Part shown: positions 46,735 through 57,363 of the stretch, one piece after another
Numbering within the stretch: position 1 is the stretch's first letter
Layout of the letters: each line of letters begins with the position of its first letter
Origin: Caecitellus pseudoparvulus
Taxonomy: Eukaryota > Bigyra: Bicosoecida
DNA: 64,000 nt
NCBI GenBank assembly: GCA_965644315.1
Contig: CBFFRQ010000048.1
Span: 97,252 to 161,251, forward strand
Direction: 5' to 3'
Program-made: the position numbers and the translations under genes
Notes under the pieces: model-generated
The model's database searches: none
The model's input: only the letters and a program-made list of their open reading frames with translations
What the model was told of the DNA's origin: nothing

Positions 46735-48191
46735 TCACTCTTGCTGCACCAGCGCCATCCAGGCGCCCAGCAGGGCCAGGATGGCCAGCAGGGCGTAGCT
46801 GAGGTGATTCAACCCCAGCGGGTTCGCAGCGGTTGCCGCCTTGCCGCCATCTGAGCCACCAGCACCCGCTGAAGCCGGGCCGCTCTTGGATGCGGTGGCC
46901 CCCCCAGCGCCTCGCTGTCTGAGGGACGGCACGGCGCCTGTGGCAGCCTCACCACTGGCCTCTCCCCCATCACCAGGCAGGGGCGCCAAGGCCCCCTCTG
47001 CAGTGTACGCGGGGCCAGGGGTGATGGTGCCAGGTGCTGGGCGGGGGGGCACGTTGGGGCCCTGTGGGTACATCTCCGCCATGATCTGCGGGCCAGGGAG
47101 GGTGTGTGGGGTGCGTGCCGCTGTGTGGCGTGCGCACACGGCTGTCGCTGCCACCCACGTGCTCATAGTCTGCCGCTGAGGTCATCGTGGCAACACTGGC
47201 GCCGTCATCCGCTAGCTCCCTGCGAGCGTACTCCAGCGCAGAGGTGGCCAGTGCATCCGGCTGGGCGCCTTTGTCTGAGTGGGGAAGACGGGGGGGGGCG
47301 TGTCGGGGGGGAGCCTCGCGCGTGCGGCGCGCGGCGTGTGCAGCACGCACCATCTGGAATGGAGTGATCGGCACCGGCTTGCAGCAACATGCTGCCGCAG
47401 GTGTCCGGCCAAATGGTGAGCTGGGCGGAGAGCGGGATGCCGCCGCCAGCGGCCTTGGCGTCCTTGGCCTGCTCGTGCAACTGCTTGGCAAACGCCTTCG
47501 CAGCTGCCATGTACGGCGTCTCACCGCGCTTCGTGCGTGCCGCCAGGGCGGTGTCCACGCCTGGTAGCGTCAGCAACCACTCCAGCATGGACGTCGCGTT
47601 GCCCTTGGTACGCAGGGCGTGATGGAGGGCGTTGCGCCCCCTGCTGTCCACCGTCGTGATGTCCACAGGCAGGCCCAGCTCCTGCATGTGCTGCAGCACG
47701 CCCAACTGCCCGCCCAGCACTGCGTGGTGCACGGGAGTGACTCCGGCGTTGTCTGGCGTTGCTGCGTCGGCACCGCGGCGGAGCAAGAGGGACACGGTGG
47801 CATCCTGGCCCAGACCTGCCGCATGGGAGAAGGGCGTGCGCCCAGCGGCGTCAGGCACGTTCACGCCTGCCCCCGCTGTGGACACAAGGTAGGCGATGAT
47901 GTCGGCGAGGCCAGTGTAGTCCGCCTCCACGGCTTGCACGAGGGGGGTGAAGCCAGCGCCTTCGTCCACGCCGTCCACGTCAGCCCCAGCCTCGACCAGG
48001 GCTGCAACAATGTCCACTGAGCCACTGCCGGAGCCTGAGCACGCCACGTGGAGGGGCGTGCTGCCCTCCACGTCCGTCACGGCCACCGCTGCCGGCCCAT
48101 GCCGAGCCAGCAGCGCCTTCAACGCTGCAACGTCAGAGCCTCGAGCGCAGTCGAAAATGGCCTGAGTGGCGTCCTCTGAAATACCTGCCAT
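46735..48191 (-). CDS. Ankyrin-repeat protein with C-terminal tail anchor
   Basis: There are three exons: 48191-47351, 47274-47159 and 47085-46735, with introns of 76 and 73 nt. The product is 435 aa. Canonical ankyrin repeats fill residues ~35-280 and include classic TPLH-type text (GSTPLHVACSGSGSGSVDIV, GVTPVHHAVLGGQLGVLQHM, GRNALHHALRTKGNA), unlike the ankyrin family at 26-30 kb. Exon 3 encodes a Pro/Gly/Ala-rich linker, then a single hydrophobic helix, NHLSYALLAILALLGAWMAL, followed by VQQE at the stop. That is the layout of a tail-anchored protein with the repeats in the cytosol, on ER, mitochondrial or peroxisomal membrane. TGCGGAAATTG lies about 75 nt upstream of the ATG (48266-48276). 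Confidence 0.8.
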
Positions 48192-48415
48192 GGTCCTGGC
48201 GCGCGTAGGCTGCGAGGTGTGCACTCTATGTCAGTGCGCAGCTTCCCGCCAACGTGCGAGGCGCTTGCGGAAATTGAGGCGCGTGAACACGGCAGTGATT
48301 CCACAGCGCTCCGACAAGTTGGCGTGCAAAGTGCTCGGCGCAGGTTTCTGGGCAAATGGACCCCTTGCTTACATGTCCAGGTGGCGCGGGTTTGCCACGT
48401 TTCGTGCATTGCAGC

Positions 48416-51400
48416 TCAAGCTGATCGTGCCTTCTTGGACTTCTTGGCCTTCTTCGCTGGCTTGGCAGCAGGTGCAGCCTCCTCACCGCTGCCCTCCTCA
48501 TCCTGCGCCAAGTCTGCAAAGGCAGCAGCCGCCTGCAACTTGGCTGCCATGGCGCTTCCCTTCTCCCGCTGGCGCTTGGTGCCCTTGCCTGCCTTGCCGG
48601 GTGTCGCCGGCGCCAGCCCCTCGAACCACGTCAGGTCCAGCTTGGCTGGCTTCTCGCCCAGGCGAGAGAGGGCAGACTGCGCCGCATTGCGCACCTTGCC
48701 GCTGGTGGAGCACCTGTACAGTGCCGAGAGGGCCTGCACGACAGCCTCCCGTGCAGCAGGGGGGGGTGTCGCGGGGGGGGTCTGTCCCGACCCGCCCCGG
48801 CGCACAGAGGGTGCCACCAGCATGCCCTTGGCCGCTGCGATGAGCTCCTTGAGCTTGGGCGCTGCGTGGGCGGCAGGCTGCTTGACATGCCCTGCCGCGG
48901 CGGCGGCCATGAGCAGGCTGGCCACGCCCGTCGCAGCCGCCCCCACTACCTCCTCGGCAGGCATGCCCACCAGTCGCTCAGCCGGGGGCGCCGGCGCCAC
49001 GCCACCGTCCAGCGCGACGTCCAGGCGCTTGCCCACGAGGGCTGCGTTCACAGTCACGGTGGGAAGAGTGGCGCCTGCCGGCAGGCACTGCCCCGCAGCG
49101 CGCAGGACAGTGGTGGCCAGGGCCGCCGCCTCAGCCTGGCGGAAGGCATTGGCGCCGTGGGTGATGGCGTGGGTGATGGCGGGCAAGGCGGCTGCTGACA
49201 CGGCAGGGGCGGCGGGCCACACGGGTGCGAACACCTTGGCGTTCAACTTGGTGTTCTTGTGGGTCAGGTAGGAGGTGGTGGCGTCTGCCAGCACAGCGGC
49301 CACGGGCGGCAGCAGGCTGCCCGGCTGGGTGGGGTCCAGCACGCCCGCCGCTGCCATGCCCCGCAGGAGCGTCGCAGCCACGGCACCGGCCAGGGAGGAG
49401 AAGGCTGCGCTGGGGCTGCCGCAAGCTAGCAGGAGGGCCTCCTCCACGCCGCTGGCTGCGGCGAGTGGGCCCACCCCCCGCACGGCGGCGGTGCCCCCTT
49501 CCAGCACCTCATCTCCCTCCTCCTCCTCCTCCTCCTCTTCAGGTGCACTGTCATCGGCCTCAGCCGCCTGCGACAGGGCGGGTTCGTCCTCCTCCACCAA
49601 CACGACGGTGGCACCACGCCCCGTCAGGCGGTGCAGCACCGCTGTCATGCGCTGCACGATGCCGCGAGACGGGTGCGCGCCGCCTGCCAGGCGCACTCGG
49701 TTGCACAGCAAGCGCAGCGCCCGCAGCACGGGCATGAGCAACAGTGCTCCGGACGGCGACTGTGCCCCGCGCGCAGCCCACGCATCCAGCACGTCGCTGG
49801 CGCGGAACTGGAAGGTGAGGGCTGCCTCTCGGCGGGCCTTGGCTGCTGCTGCGGCGGCGGCGCCCGCCTGCTTCATGCCGATGATGCCGGACACCATGCG
49901 GTCCATGGCCTGCATCTCCGCTGGCGTCGGCAGCGGCAGTGTGTTGATGCTGCCGCCGCCCACGCTGGCTGCGTCCCCCCCCTCACTCCCGCCATCGGCG
50001 CTGCCAGAGGCACTGCCAGAGGCACTGCCAGCCTCCTCCTCCTCGTCACTGCTCTCGTCCTCCTCGTCCTCCTCCTCCTCACCTTCGCTGCTGCTGCCCT
50101 CTGACCCAGCGTCAGACGCATCGCCACCCTCACTGCCCTCCTCCTCCTCCGCGGGGGCCGGCGCCAGGTCGTCCAGGGGTGTGGTCAGCACGGACACCAC
50201 CGCCTCCACGGCGCCAGCATTGAGTAGGGGCGTCAAGCCCCCTGCGGCAAGCTTCACGCTCTCGCGCACCAGGCCAGCGCCTGGGGCCGCCCCGCCGCCC
50301 AGGTTGGACAGCAGGCCCAGCAGCGTCTCCGCAACAACCACCACCGCCAGGCTGTCCCCACCCGGCATGGAAGCCGCCTCCTCAGCCCACGCACTCACTG
50401 GCACGCCATGCCACAGGGCTGCTGCCTTCTTGGCCTTCTTGGGGGTCTTCTTGCTCTTGCGGGGCGTGGGTGCCGGCTTGGCGGGCGCCAGGCTAGCGGC
50501 GGCTGCGAGGGGCAGGTGCAGCAGGGGCTTGGCAGCCGTGAGCAGATCACGCAGCAAGTCCAGGTGTCCGGCCGGCTCGGCCAGCACGCGCGTCGCGCCG
50601 GCAGCCAGCAGCGCGCCGTAGGTGAGGCATGTGCGCGTCAGGCCCGGGGCGGCCGTGTCCCCGCCAGGCCCCAGGGCTGTCTGCAGGGCGGCGGGGTCCG
50701 CCTCGGACAGCACATCGCCAGCCTGCACCAAGGCCTTGGCCAGCGTGAGGGCCTGAGGCAGCAGCCCCTCAACATCCTCAGGAGGGGTGTGGTGCACCAG
50801 GCCCGCAGCATCCAGGGCCGCCACCGTGTCCAGGGCCTGCCCACACACCTGCACGACGGCGGCAGAGGTGGCCAGGGCGACATCTAGCGCCAACTCGCTC
50901 TCCGTGTCGGGCTGCGGAGCTGCGCCGGCGCCCGTGGCGGCAGCGCCAGCTGCTGCACGGCGCGCCGCTCGTGCTGCGGCTGCCGCAGTCCCAGCAGCTG
51001 CGGCGATGTCCCACATGGCGGCAAAGGTCTTGTGTGCGACGGCGGAGATGGTGCCGCCCTTCACGAGGGGGGTGGGCAAGGCAGAGGTGCCGTCAGCGAG
51101 GGCGTCGGCGGGCAGTGGGCCCACGGCGTTCAGGGCGCCTCGGAAGGCGGCTTCCGCGGCGGCGTCTTCGAGGCGGAACAAGGAGGCGGCGAACAGGAAC
51201 ACCCGCGCGTGGGCGCAGGCCGTGGATGCGGCGGTGGAGTCCTGGCTGGCCAGGTGCCGCCACACGGAGGCGATGGCGTCCACACACCACAGGCGCTGCA
51301 CCTCCAGCGTGTCAGAGGCCTGCGTGAGGCCCGACACGAGGTCGGCATCCAGCTCCTCCGAGTCACTGGCGCCGCCCTCCTGCAGCGCCAGCAACGCAGC

Positions 51401-53069
51401 GTACTCGGAGTCATCCACGTCGTCACCGACTTCCCCTGCTGTGGGGGACTCCTCGTCACCTGCCGAAGAGGCGGCGTCATCATCACCCTCCCCCCCTCGT
51501 GCACCGCTGTCCCCCTTCAAGTACTGCCCCATGCAGCTGTACAGGTGCTGGATCAGGGTGGCTTCGTCCAGGAAGTGTGTGCACAGGCTCACCACGCGGC
51601 TGCGGGTGGCCTGGTCCCACTGCGCGTGGCCTCGCCCGTTCAGCGCCGCGAAGACCTCCGTGGCCAGGGCGGCGTCCCCTGCCGACACGACGCTGCCGGC
51701 GAGGGCTTGCAGTGCAAGGCGGGCGAGTTGGTGCAAGTAGTTGTCCCGTTTGCGAGCGTTGGCCTTGATGGCGTGCAGGAGGGGGCTGGACAGCATGATG
51801 CCCACCACCTCGGGGCTGGCGTGCGGCAGGTACAGCATGAACACGCGCAGCGCAGTGGCCTTGCGTTCGTGGGAGGCGCCCGGCGCCAGCAGCGGCGCGT
51901 CCACGCACTGCTGCCAGAACGAGGTGAACCCGGCGAGGGCGGCGGGGGAGGGGGCCAGGGGGCACCCTGCGCCCTGCTCTGCGCCGCTCTCCTTGCCCTG
52001 CACGCCGTGCCAGGCCTTGTCCGTCAACAGCCCTGTCTGGACAAAGGCGTCTCCGACACGGCGCCAGAAGGTGTGCAGGTGCGGGTAGGTGTGGCAGGCG
52101 GCCAGGGCAGCGGCGCGCAGGGGCGAGAAGTCCCCAGCCTCCACGGCCCGGGAGAGCAGCGTGGCGTAGGGCGGCGTCGCACCCGCGCCCTGCCCCGCCG
52201 TGTACAGGCGAGCTGTTGCGGAGATGAGGCTGGCGTGGGCTGGGTTGACCAGGGCGGCGGGCGCGCTGCCGCTGCTGCTGGTGGCGCCGATGAGGTTGCT
52301 GATGGGCCCATGGGCGTACTTTGCGTACAGGGTCTGCGGCACGCTGGGCACGATGGCGGCCAGGGCCTCCGAGGCCACCTCGGCTAGCCAAGCCTTCTTC
52401 ACAGCGAGGCTGGACAGCTCCGCGACGATGCTGCCGACGATGCGGCCAATGGGCATGCTGCCGACAGATGCCGCGTCAGAGTCCTGGACGTGGGGGTGGC
52501 AAGTGCAATGTGCGTGTGTGTTTGGGGGCGGCGGGGGGGGGGGGCGTGTGCGCCGGCAGTGCACGCGGAAATTGAGCTGAGCAGAACAGCTCTCCCCCAC
52601 GCGCGGCACTCACAGAGGTCACAGACAGGCGCCCAGCCCGGTGCAGGGCCAGGAAGCCGAAAATGCGGCCGAAGTACGCGTCACGCTCCTCGTGCCCCTT
52701 CATGCTGCCTGCCGTGCGCGTGGTGTCTTGGATCAGCTTGTACACTGCCGTGGTTGTGATGGCCGGCACGCCGCGCAGGAGCTCCACAAGGGCCGTCGCA
52801 AAGCCGGGCCGAGCGGCGGCGCGCCCGGACGACAGCCCCTTCACCAGGCGGCTGAGGGTGTACTGCACGTCGCTGGCGATGGCTGCAGCGCCATCGCCGC
52901 CCTGTGCCACGCGGGCGGCGGCTTCAAAGTCGGCTTGCGCCGCGAGGGCTTTGGAGGTGAGGGCGCTGGCCGCCGCAATGCGCTGCGCACGCGCCTCGGA
53001 GGCCAGGCCGTAGAACAAGTCAAAGAGGGAGGGGCCTGCGGCCCCCACTGGGGGAGTCTTCCCCGCCAT
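48416..53069 (-). CDS. Pol5/MYBBP1A family nucleolar protein (DNA polymerase phi)
   Basis: There are two exons, 53069-52614 and 52483-48416, separated by a 130-nt phase-0 intron (gtgagt...cgtccag), giving 1,507 aa. The N-terminus carries the family opening: LFDLFYGLASEARAQRIAAA, then YTLSRLVKGLSSGRAAARPG and FATALVELLRG. The junction gives RLSVTS|DSDAASVG and continues into the helical repeat body (AVKKAWLAEVASEALAAIVP). Internal acidic blocks (EEEEDEEDESSDEEEEAGS) and a basic C-terminus (AKPAKKAKKSKKARSA) are typical. Despite the name, these proteins are nucleolar factors needed for rRNA transcription and ribosome maturation rather than polymerases. The intron contains a 12-G run on the plus strand and ATTTCCGCG in sense orientation. 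Confidence 0.9.
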
Positions 53070-53302
53070 GCTGCCGATAGGAGGGCGAGGCACGCGAGGT
53101 GGGCTGGCGCGGAGTGGGCAGGGCAAGCGAAGAATGCGGAAGTTGGGCCACTGCACGCGTGACACAGAGGCACCCCCCCTCGGCAAACGCACTTGCACAA
53201 ATCCCCACACCCTCTGCTACCACGACTCCCCAGAGTGCCTTGGCAGCTGCAGCGTGTTTGCTGCATCGTGCTGAACTGCCGTCGCCCGGCAGGCCACCTC
53301 AA
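53070..53302. promoter_or_regulatory. Bidirectional promoter region (Pol5 / PP2C)
   Basis: This 233-nt gap separates divergent starts. TGCGGAA at 53135-53141 reads TTCCGCA in the sense of the Pol5 gene, about 66 nt before its ATG. Confidence 0.45.
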
Positions 53303-55218
53303 ATGCTGCGAAGGTGTACTCGGCGTGCGGTGTCAGCGACGCCTGCCGCATCAAGTCAGCGGATACATGGAAGTGTGGGCTGGGCGCGCCACCGTGCGCT
53401 CGCCGCGACACGCCAATGAAGACCGCTGTGCGGTGTGGAGCGCCGTGGACCAGGACATGGCTGGCGCCCTGCCGCGTCACACCGCCCTGTACATGTGCGT
53501 GCGGCGTGGTGCTCCAACTTCCGCACTGGCTTCCCTTGCACGCCCGCCTTGCCCCTGCGCTGCCCAGGGTCGCCGACGGGCACGCAGGGCCGCAGTGCTC
53601 CTCCTGGCTGGGACATAACCTTCACAAGGTGCTCGTGGACGCAGCTCTGCCCTTCTTGGCGTCAGGCGCGCCCTCTGACTTGGCCGTCGCTGCACACTGC
53701 CTGGTGGCCGAGGCGGAGGCACGGTGGGCCCAGACCGCCCAGGCACCCCCCTGCACTGCCGGCGCGTGCCTGACTGCCGTCGTACGGCAGGGCAGCACAC
53801 TGGCCATTGCCAACGTCGGTGACTGCCGTGCTGCGCTGTTGACTCCAGACGGCCGCGTTGCGCAGGTGACGCCCGACCACCGCGCAGACGACCCCGCTGA
53901 GATGAAGCGCATCGCGGCGGCAGGCGGCAAGGTCAAGGATGGCTATCTCAACGGCATGTTGCAGCCCAGCCGCACCATCGGTGACTGTGACGAGAAGCAC
54001 GGGCCAAGGCCAGGCCTCATCGCGCGGCCGCACGTGTTGGCGTTGCCAGTGGTTGCCGGGGCATCGCTGCCAGAGGCCAAGGCGGCCATGAGCAAGGCTG
54101 AGAAAGCCGCCCTGCGCAAACAAGTGCAGTTCTTTCGCTCCTCTGCGGCAGGGGCAGCTGCAGGGGGCGGCAAGGGTGGGCGTGGCAAGCGAGGCAAGCG
54201 TGGCAAGGCCAAGGGCGGCAGTGCTGCAGTCATCACATCTGCTGGGTCTGAGGCAACCCTGCTGGGGTCTCCGACACTGCCCCCTGCACCTGAAATGCCA
54301 CAGCCTCCCACTGAAACCGTGCAGCCGCCCGCCATGCTGCTTCCGCCTGCAGCGCCGACGACGCCTGCGTCGGCCGAAACGCAGGAGGACGCCTCTGAAA
54401 CGCCGCCGCCTGGCAAGCCCGCAGGCAAGCGCAGGCGCCGCAGGAAACGCAGCAAGGGGAAGCAAGCACAGAAGCCCGCCGGTTCACCCCCCCCTGAGAC
54501 CCCCACCTCTCCCACCTCGCCTCTGGAAGGGCTTGACGCGGCCACTGCACAGGCCATTGCTGCTGCCTACCAGGAGCTGAACGGCGCGAGTCTGCCGGGA
54601 CAGACAGGCGCCAGCGCTGGAGACGAAGACGACGGCTGGACCACAGTGAAGGCTGGTCAAGGCGTTTCTGCTTCCATTGCTGCTGCTGCGGCTGCGGGTG
54701 GTGGCGGTGGGGGGGGGGCGGTGTTGGCCCCCTCGCCGCTGCTCAGGGCAACGCGAGGTGGCGGCGGCGGCGGCGGACCCCTGCCCACCGCAGAGGTGGA
54801 TGACAGGGGTAGTGGCAGGCAGTACCCCCCTGCACCCCCCTTCTCCCCCCTCGCATCCCCCACACCCCCCCCTCCGGCGCCACGCTCGCCAGGCGCAGGC
54901 TTGGCCAAGAGGGGAAGGATCGAGCCTGGGCCCACAGTGGCGGACGAGCTGCCGCCGCGCGAAGCCCCCGACACCACTCCCGAGCTGCACTTCGACACGT
55001 GTCTGTGGAAGGTGCCCCCCGTCAGTGTCCTGGTGGTGGCCTCGGACGGTGTGTGGGATGCGCTCACCTGCCAGCAAGCCGTCACCATCGCCGCTGCGAC
55101 GCTGCTCAGCTCTGGCTCGCCAGAGGCGGCGGCACGGCAGGTGGTGGGCACTGCCCGGGCTCGAGGCAGCACTGACGACATCACAGCCCTGGTGCTGTGG
55201 TTCGTGGGCAGCTCTTGA
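53303..55218 (+). CDS. PP2C-family protein phosphatase with large insertion
   Basis: The proposed exons are 53303-53313, 53360-53494 and 53568-55218 (598 aa). The last junction is firm, since it rebuilds ALYMVADGHAGPQC. The first exon is tentative, because without it the frame has only an ATG at 53367. PP2C enzymes are Mg2+/Mn2+ Ser/Thr phosphatases. Metal ligands are visible in HANEDRCAV, VADGHAG, VASDGVWDAL and GSTDDITALV, with IANVGDCRA and QVTPDHRADDPAEMKRI between. After RPHVLALPVV a low-complexity insert of roughly 300 residues interrupts the domain. It has basic runs (GKRGKRGKAKGG, KRRRRRKRSKGK), Pro-rich and Gly-rich tracts, and ends before WKVPPVSVLVVASDG. The basic runs look like nuclear or RNA-binding signals. 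Confidence 0.82.
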
Positions 55219-55435
55219 CGCCAGACACTCCACAAATGAGCAAGGGAGGCTCGGGCCTGCCACAAGCAAGCCCTGCGCAACAAAATCCCCTGCCGAAATT
55301 CACGACGCACTGCGTGAATGCCTCCCCCATCCAGCACCCCAGACAAGTACGCGCTGTGGCCACGGTGCCCCGCTCTCGCCCGGCGCCAACAGCGAGCCGA
55401 GATCGCGCCAGCTCCAAAGTCCGCACGAGCACAGC

Positions 55436-56414
55436 ATGGCAGACTACGACGACGAGGAGGTGGGCGCGCCTTACGAGTGGCAGTCCCTGGACGTTGCTGC
55501 AGAGGAGGAGGCCCCCACTGAGAAGTACATCAAGGCCCCTGGCCGGTGCGTGGGCGCGATGCCAGCGTTTCACCTGCGCAGAGCGAAACGCTGGCGCCGC
55601 ACGCACCTCACAGTGCGACCGTGACGTACCCAAACAAGGACACCTTCACTGGCTCCTTCAACGACAACAAGGACAAGCATGGCCAAGGTGTCTACACCTG
55701 GTCCACTGAGCCTGGGAGCAACCCTTGGGGCCCTGAGGCTGAGGAGGAGGGCGAGGAAGGCGCTGCAGCCTGGCCTGGTGAGCTCGCCGCTGCCCCGCTG
55801 GCCCCCTGCGTCGGTGCACGCCACCCCTGCCCTGCACAGCTGAGCGCATCGTGCGGTACGAGGGAGACTACACAGAGGGCAAGCGTGAGGGCGTGGGGAA
55901 GATCTCCCTGCCCAACGGCGACAAGTACCACGGCCAGTGGCGCGCAGACAAGTTCCACGGCGAGGGCACCTACTTCTACGCCAACGGAGACATTTACAGG
56001 TGCGCTGCGCGTGCACCGCGCTGTGCACTTGGCCGCCACGTGTCGCGCCTGCCCCCCTTTCGCAGTGGCATGTGGGCGGAGGGCAAGAAGAGCGGCGAGG
56101 GCGCGTTTGTCTTCGCCAAAGACCGCTCCCAGCTGGTGGGGCAGTGGGAGGACAACGCCATCAAGGCTGGCCAGTGGCTGTGGAAGGACGGCACGTCCTG
56201 GCATGGCAGCTTCAAGAACAACAAGCCCATCGGGCGGGGCGTGTTCTACTTCCCCAACGGCAACCAGCAAACCGGCTCCTACGTGGAGGAGGGCGACCCG
56301 GAAGACGAGGAGACGGAGCTGAAGCTCGTGTGGAGGGTGGAGGCCACTCTGCCAGCAACTGTGGCAGCGTCGGAGCTGTCCCGGGCCCCCCCAGCCTCCT
56401 CCACGCACAAGTAG
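55436..56414 (+). CDS. RSPH1-like radial-spoke MORN-repeat protein
   Basis: There are four exons: 55436-55545, 55614-55777, 55840-55999 and 56066-56414, with introns of 62-68 nt. The product is 260 aa. MORN repeats are readable through most of the protein: PNKDTFTGSFNDNKDKHGQG, YEGDYTEGKREGVGKISLPN, YHGQWRADKFHGEGTYFYAN, YSGMWAEGKKSGEGAFVF, LVGQWEDNAIKAGQWLWKDG and WHGSFKNNKPIGRGVFYFPN. The acidic head, the NNKPIGRGVF phrase (compare NKNPVGPGKYVF in RSPH1) and the acidic tail ending in LVWRVEATL match radial-spoke head protein 1 rather than other MORN proteins. It would sit in the axoneme's radial spokes. An acidic insert (EAEEEGEEGAAAWP) lies between repeats 1 and 2. Intron 1 contains a perfect 11-bp inverted repeat. 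Confidence 0.85.
55561..55595. repeat. Perfect 11-bp inverted repeat in RSPH1-like intron 1
   Basis: GCCAGCGTTTC at 55561-55571 and GAAACGCTGGC at 55585-55595 are exact reverse complements, with a 13-nt loop. They lie inside a 68-nt intron, so the transcript could fold into a stable hairpin between donor and acceptor. Confidence 0.85.
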
Positions 56415-56646
56415 AGGTGGGCGGTGCAAATGCAGCTAGTTGTGTCGGCGGAGCAGCGCGCAACTCGAAAGTGCATCATTCACGCACCTGAAATTAGTCG
56501 CCGCCCACACCTTCCCTGCCCCACCGCCCGTTCACCACTTACCCACTGCCCCCAACACCTGCTCACCCTCGAGGATTTGTTTTGCACAGCCTTTGGTCGC
56601 TGCGCTGTTCCAGTGTTCAGCTGAGACATTGCAGACAGTATCAAAG

Positions 56647-57363
56647 ATGGTGAGTTTCTTGCACGTCGGGCGCCGAGAGTTCCCAGGGGCTTGGCGCAGC
56701 GCCATGGGCCAGCTGGCGGTCGGCGTGGGCCTCCATTGAGTGGCAGTGTGCCGTGTAGCTTCCCTTGCTCCTGTAGTGGCTGTCGGTGCACGCGGCTGGC
56801 TGCTGCAGCCAGCCGAGGGCGGCAGGGGCAGCGGAATTTGCTGCCGCCTGCAGTTCCTGTTGCTGGCCGCAGCACTGCCGCCCAGAGCGATGTGTCATGA
56901 CTGGCACGGCATCGGTGGAATGTTTTTGCCTTGTGGGGCGCTGCTTGTGCCTGTGCCCTGGATTCCAGGACGCACCTCGAGTCTTGTGCTGAGCTGGCCA
57001 GTCTGGCCTGGCCTGCCCCCCCCCCCCGTCAACCCCTTTCACGTGCTCCGTCCCGCCCCCAACCCACAGGTGGCCGTGCCCAAGACCCGCAACACCTTCT
57101 GCCCTTCTCGCAAGTGCCGCAAGCACACTGCGCACAAGGTGACCCAGTACAAGGCTGGCAAGGCCTCTCTGTACGCCCAGGGTAAGCGCCGCTACGACGA
57201 GAAGCAGTCCGGCTTCGGTGGCCAGACCAAGCCCGTGTTCCACAAGAACGCCAAGACCACCAAGAAGATCACACTGCGCCTGGAGTGCAAGGAGTGCAGC
57301 TACCGATCTCAGCTGTGCCTGAAGCGCTGCAAGAAGTTCGAGCTGGGCCGCAAGAAGGTCTAA
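56647..57363 (+). CDS. RPL44: Ribosomal protein eL42 (L44/L36A)
   Basis: Exon 1 is only the ATG (56647-56649). A 420-nt intron (gtgagt...acccacag) follows, and exon 2 is 57070-57363. The product is 98 aa (family ~105), a component of the 60S subunit near the E site. It reads [19 protein letters not shown], then [40 protein letters not shown], and [20 protein letters not shown]. The two CxxxxC/CxxC pairs (CPSRKC and CKECSY..C) form the zinc-binding site. [13 protein letters not shown] is the segment where a Pro residue gives cycloheximide sensitivity or resistance in yeasts; here the residue after K is P. Codon use is strongly biased, as in RACK1. The first intron is the longest in the window. 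Confidence 0.96.

Noticed and set aside
51032-52387. 451-aa plus-strand frame opposite Pol5
   Set aside because: It is a shadow of the Pol5 helical repeat region, with Gly/Val/Gln-rich text and no recognisable domain.
52530-52550. Run of G as a possible quadruplex or telomere-like element
   Set aside because: It is a simple 12-G run in an intron, without the repeated G-tract pattern of a telomere. A similar C run near 57019 shows such homopolymers are ordinary here.
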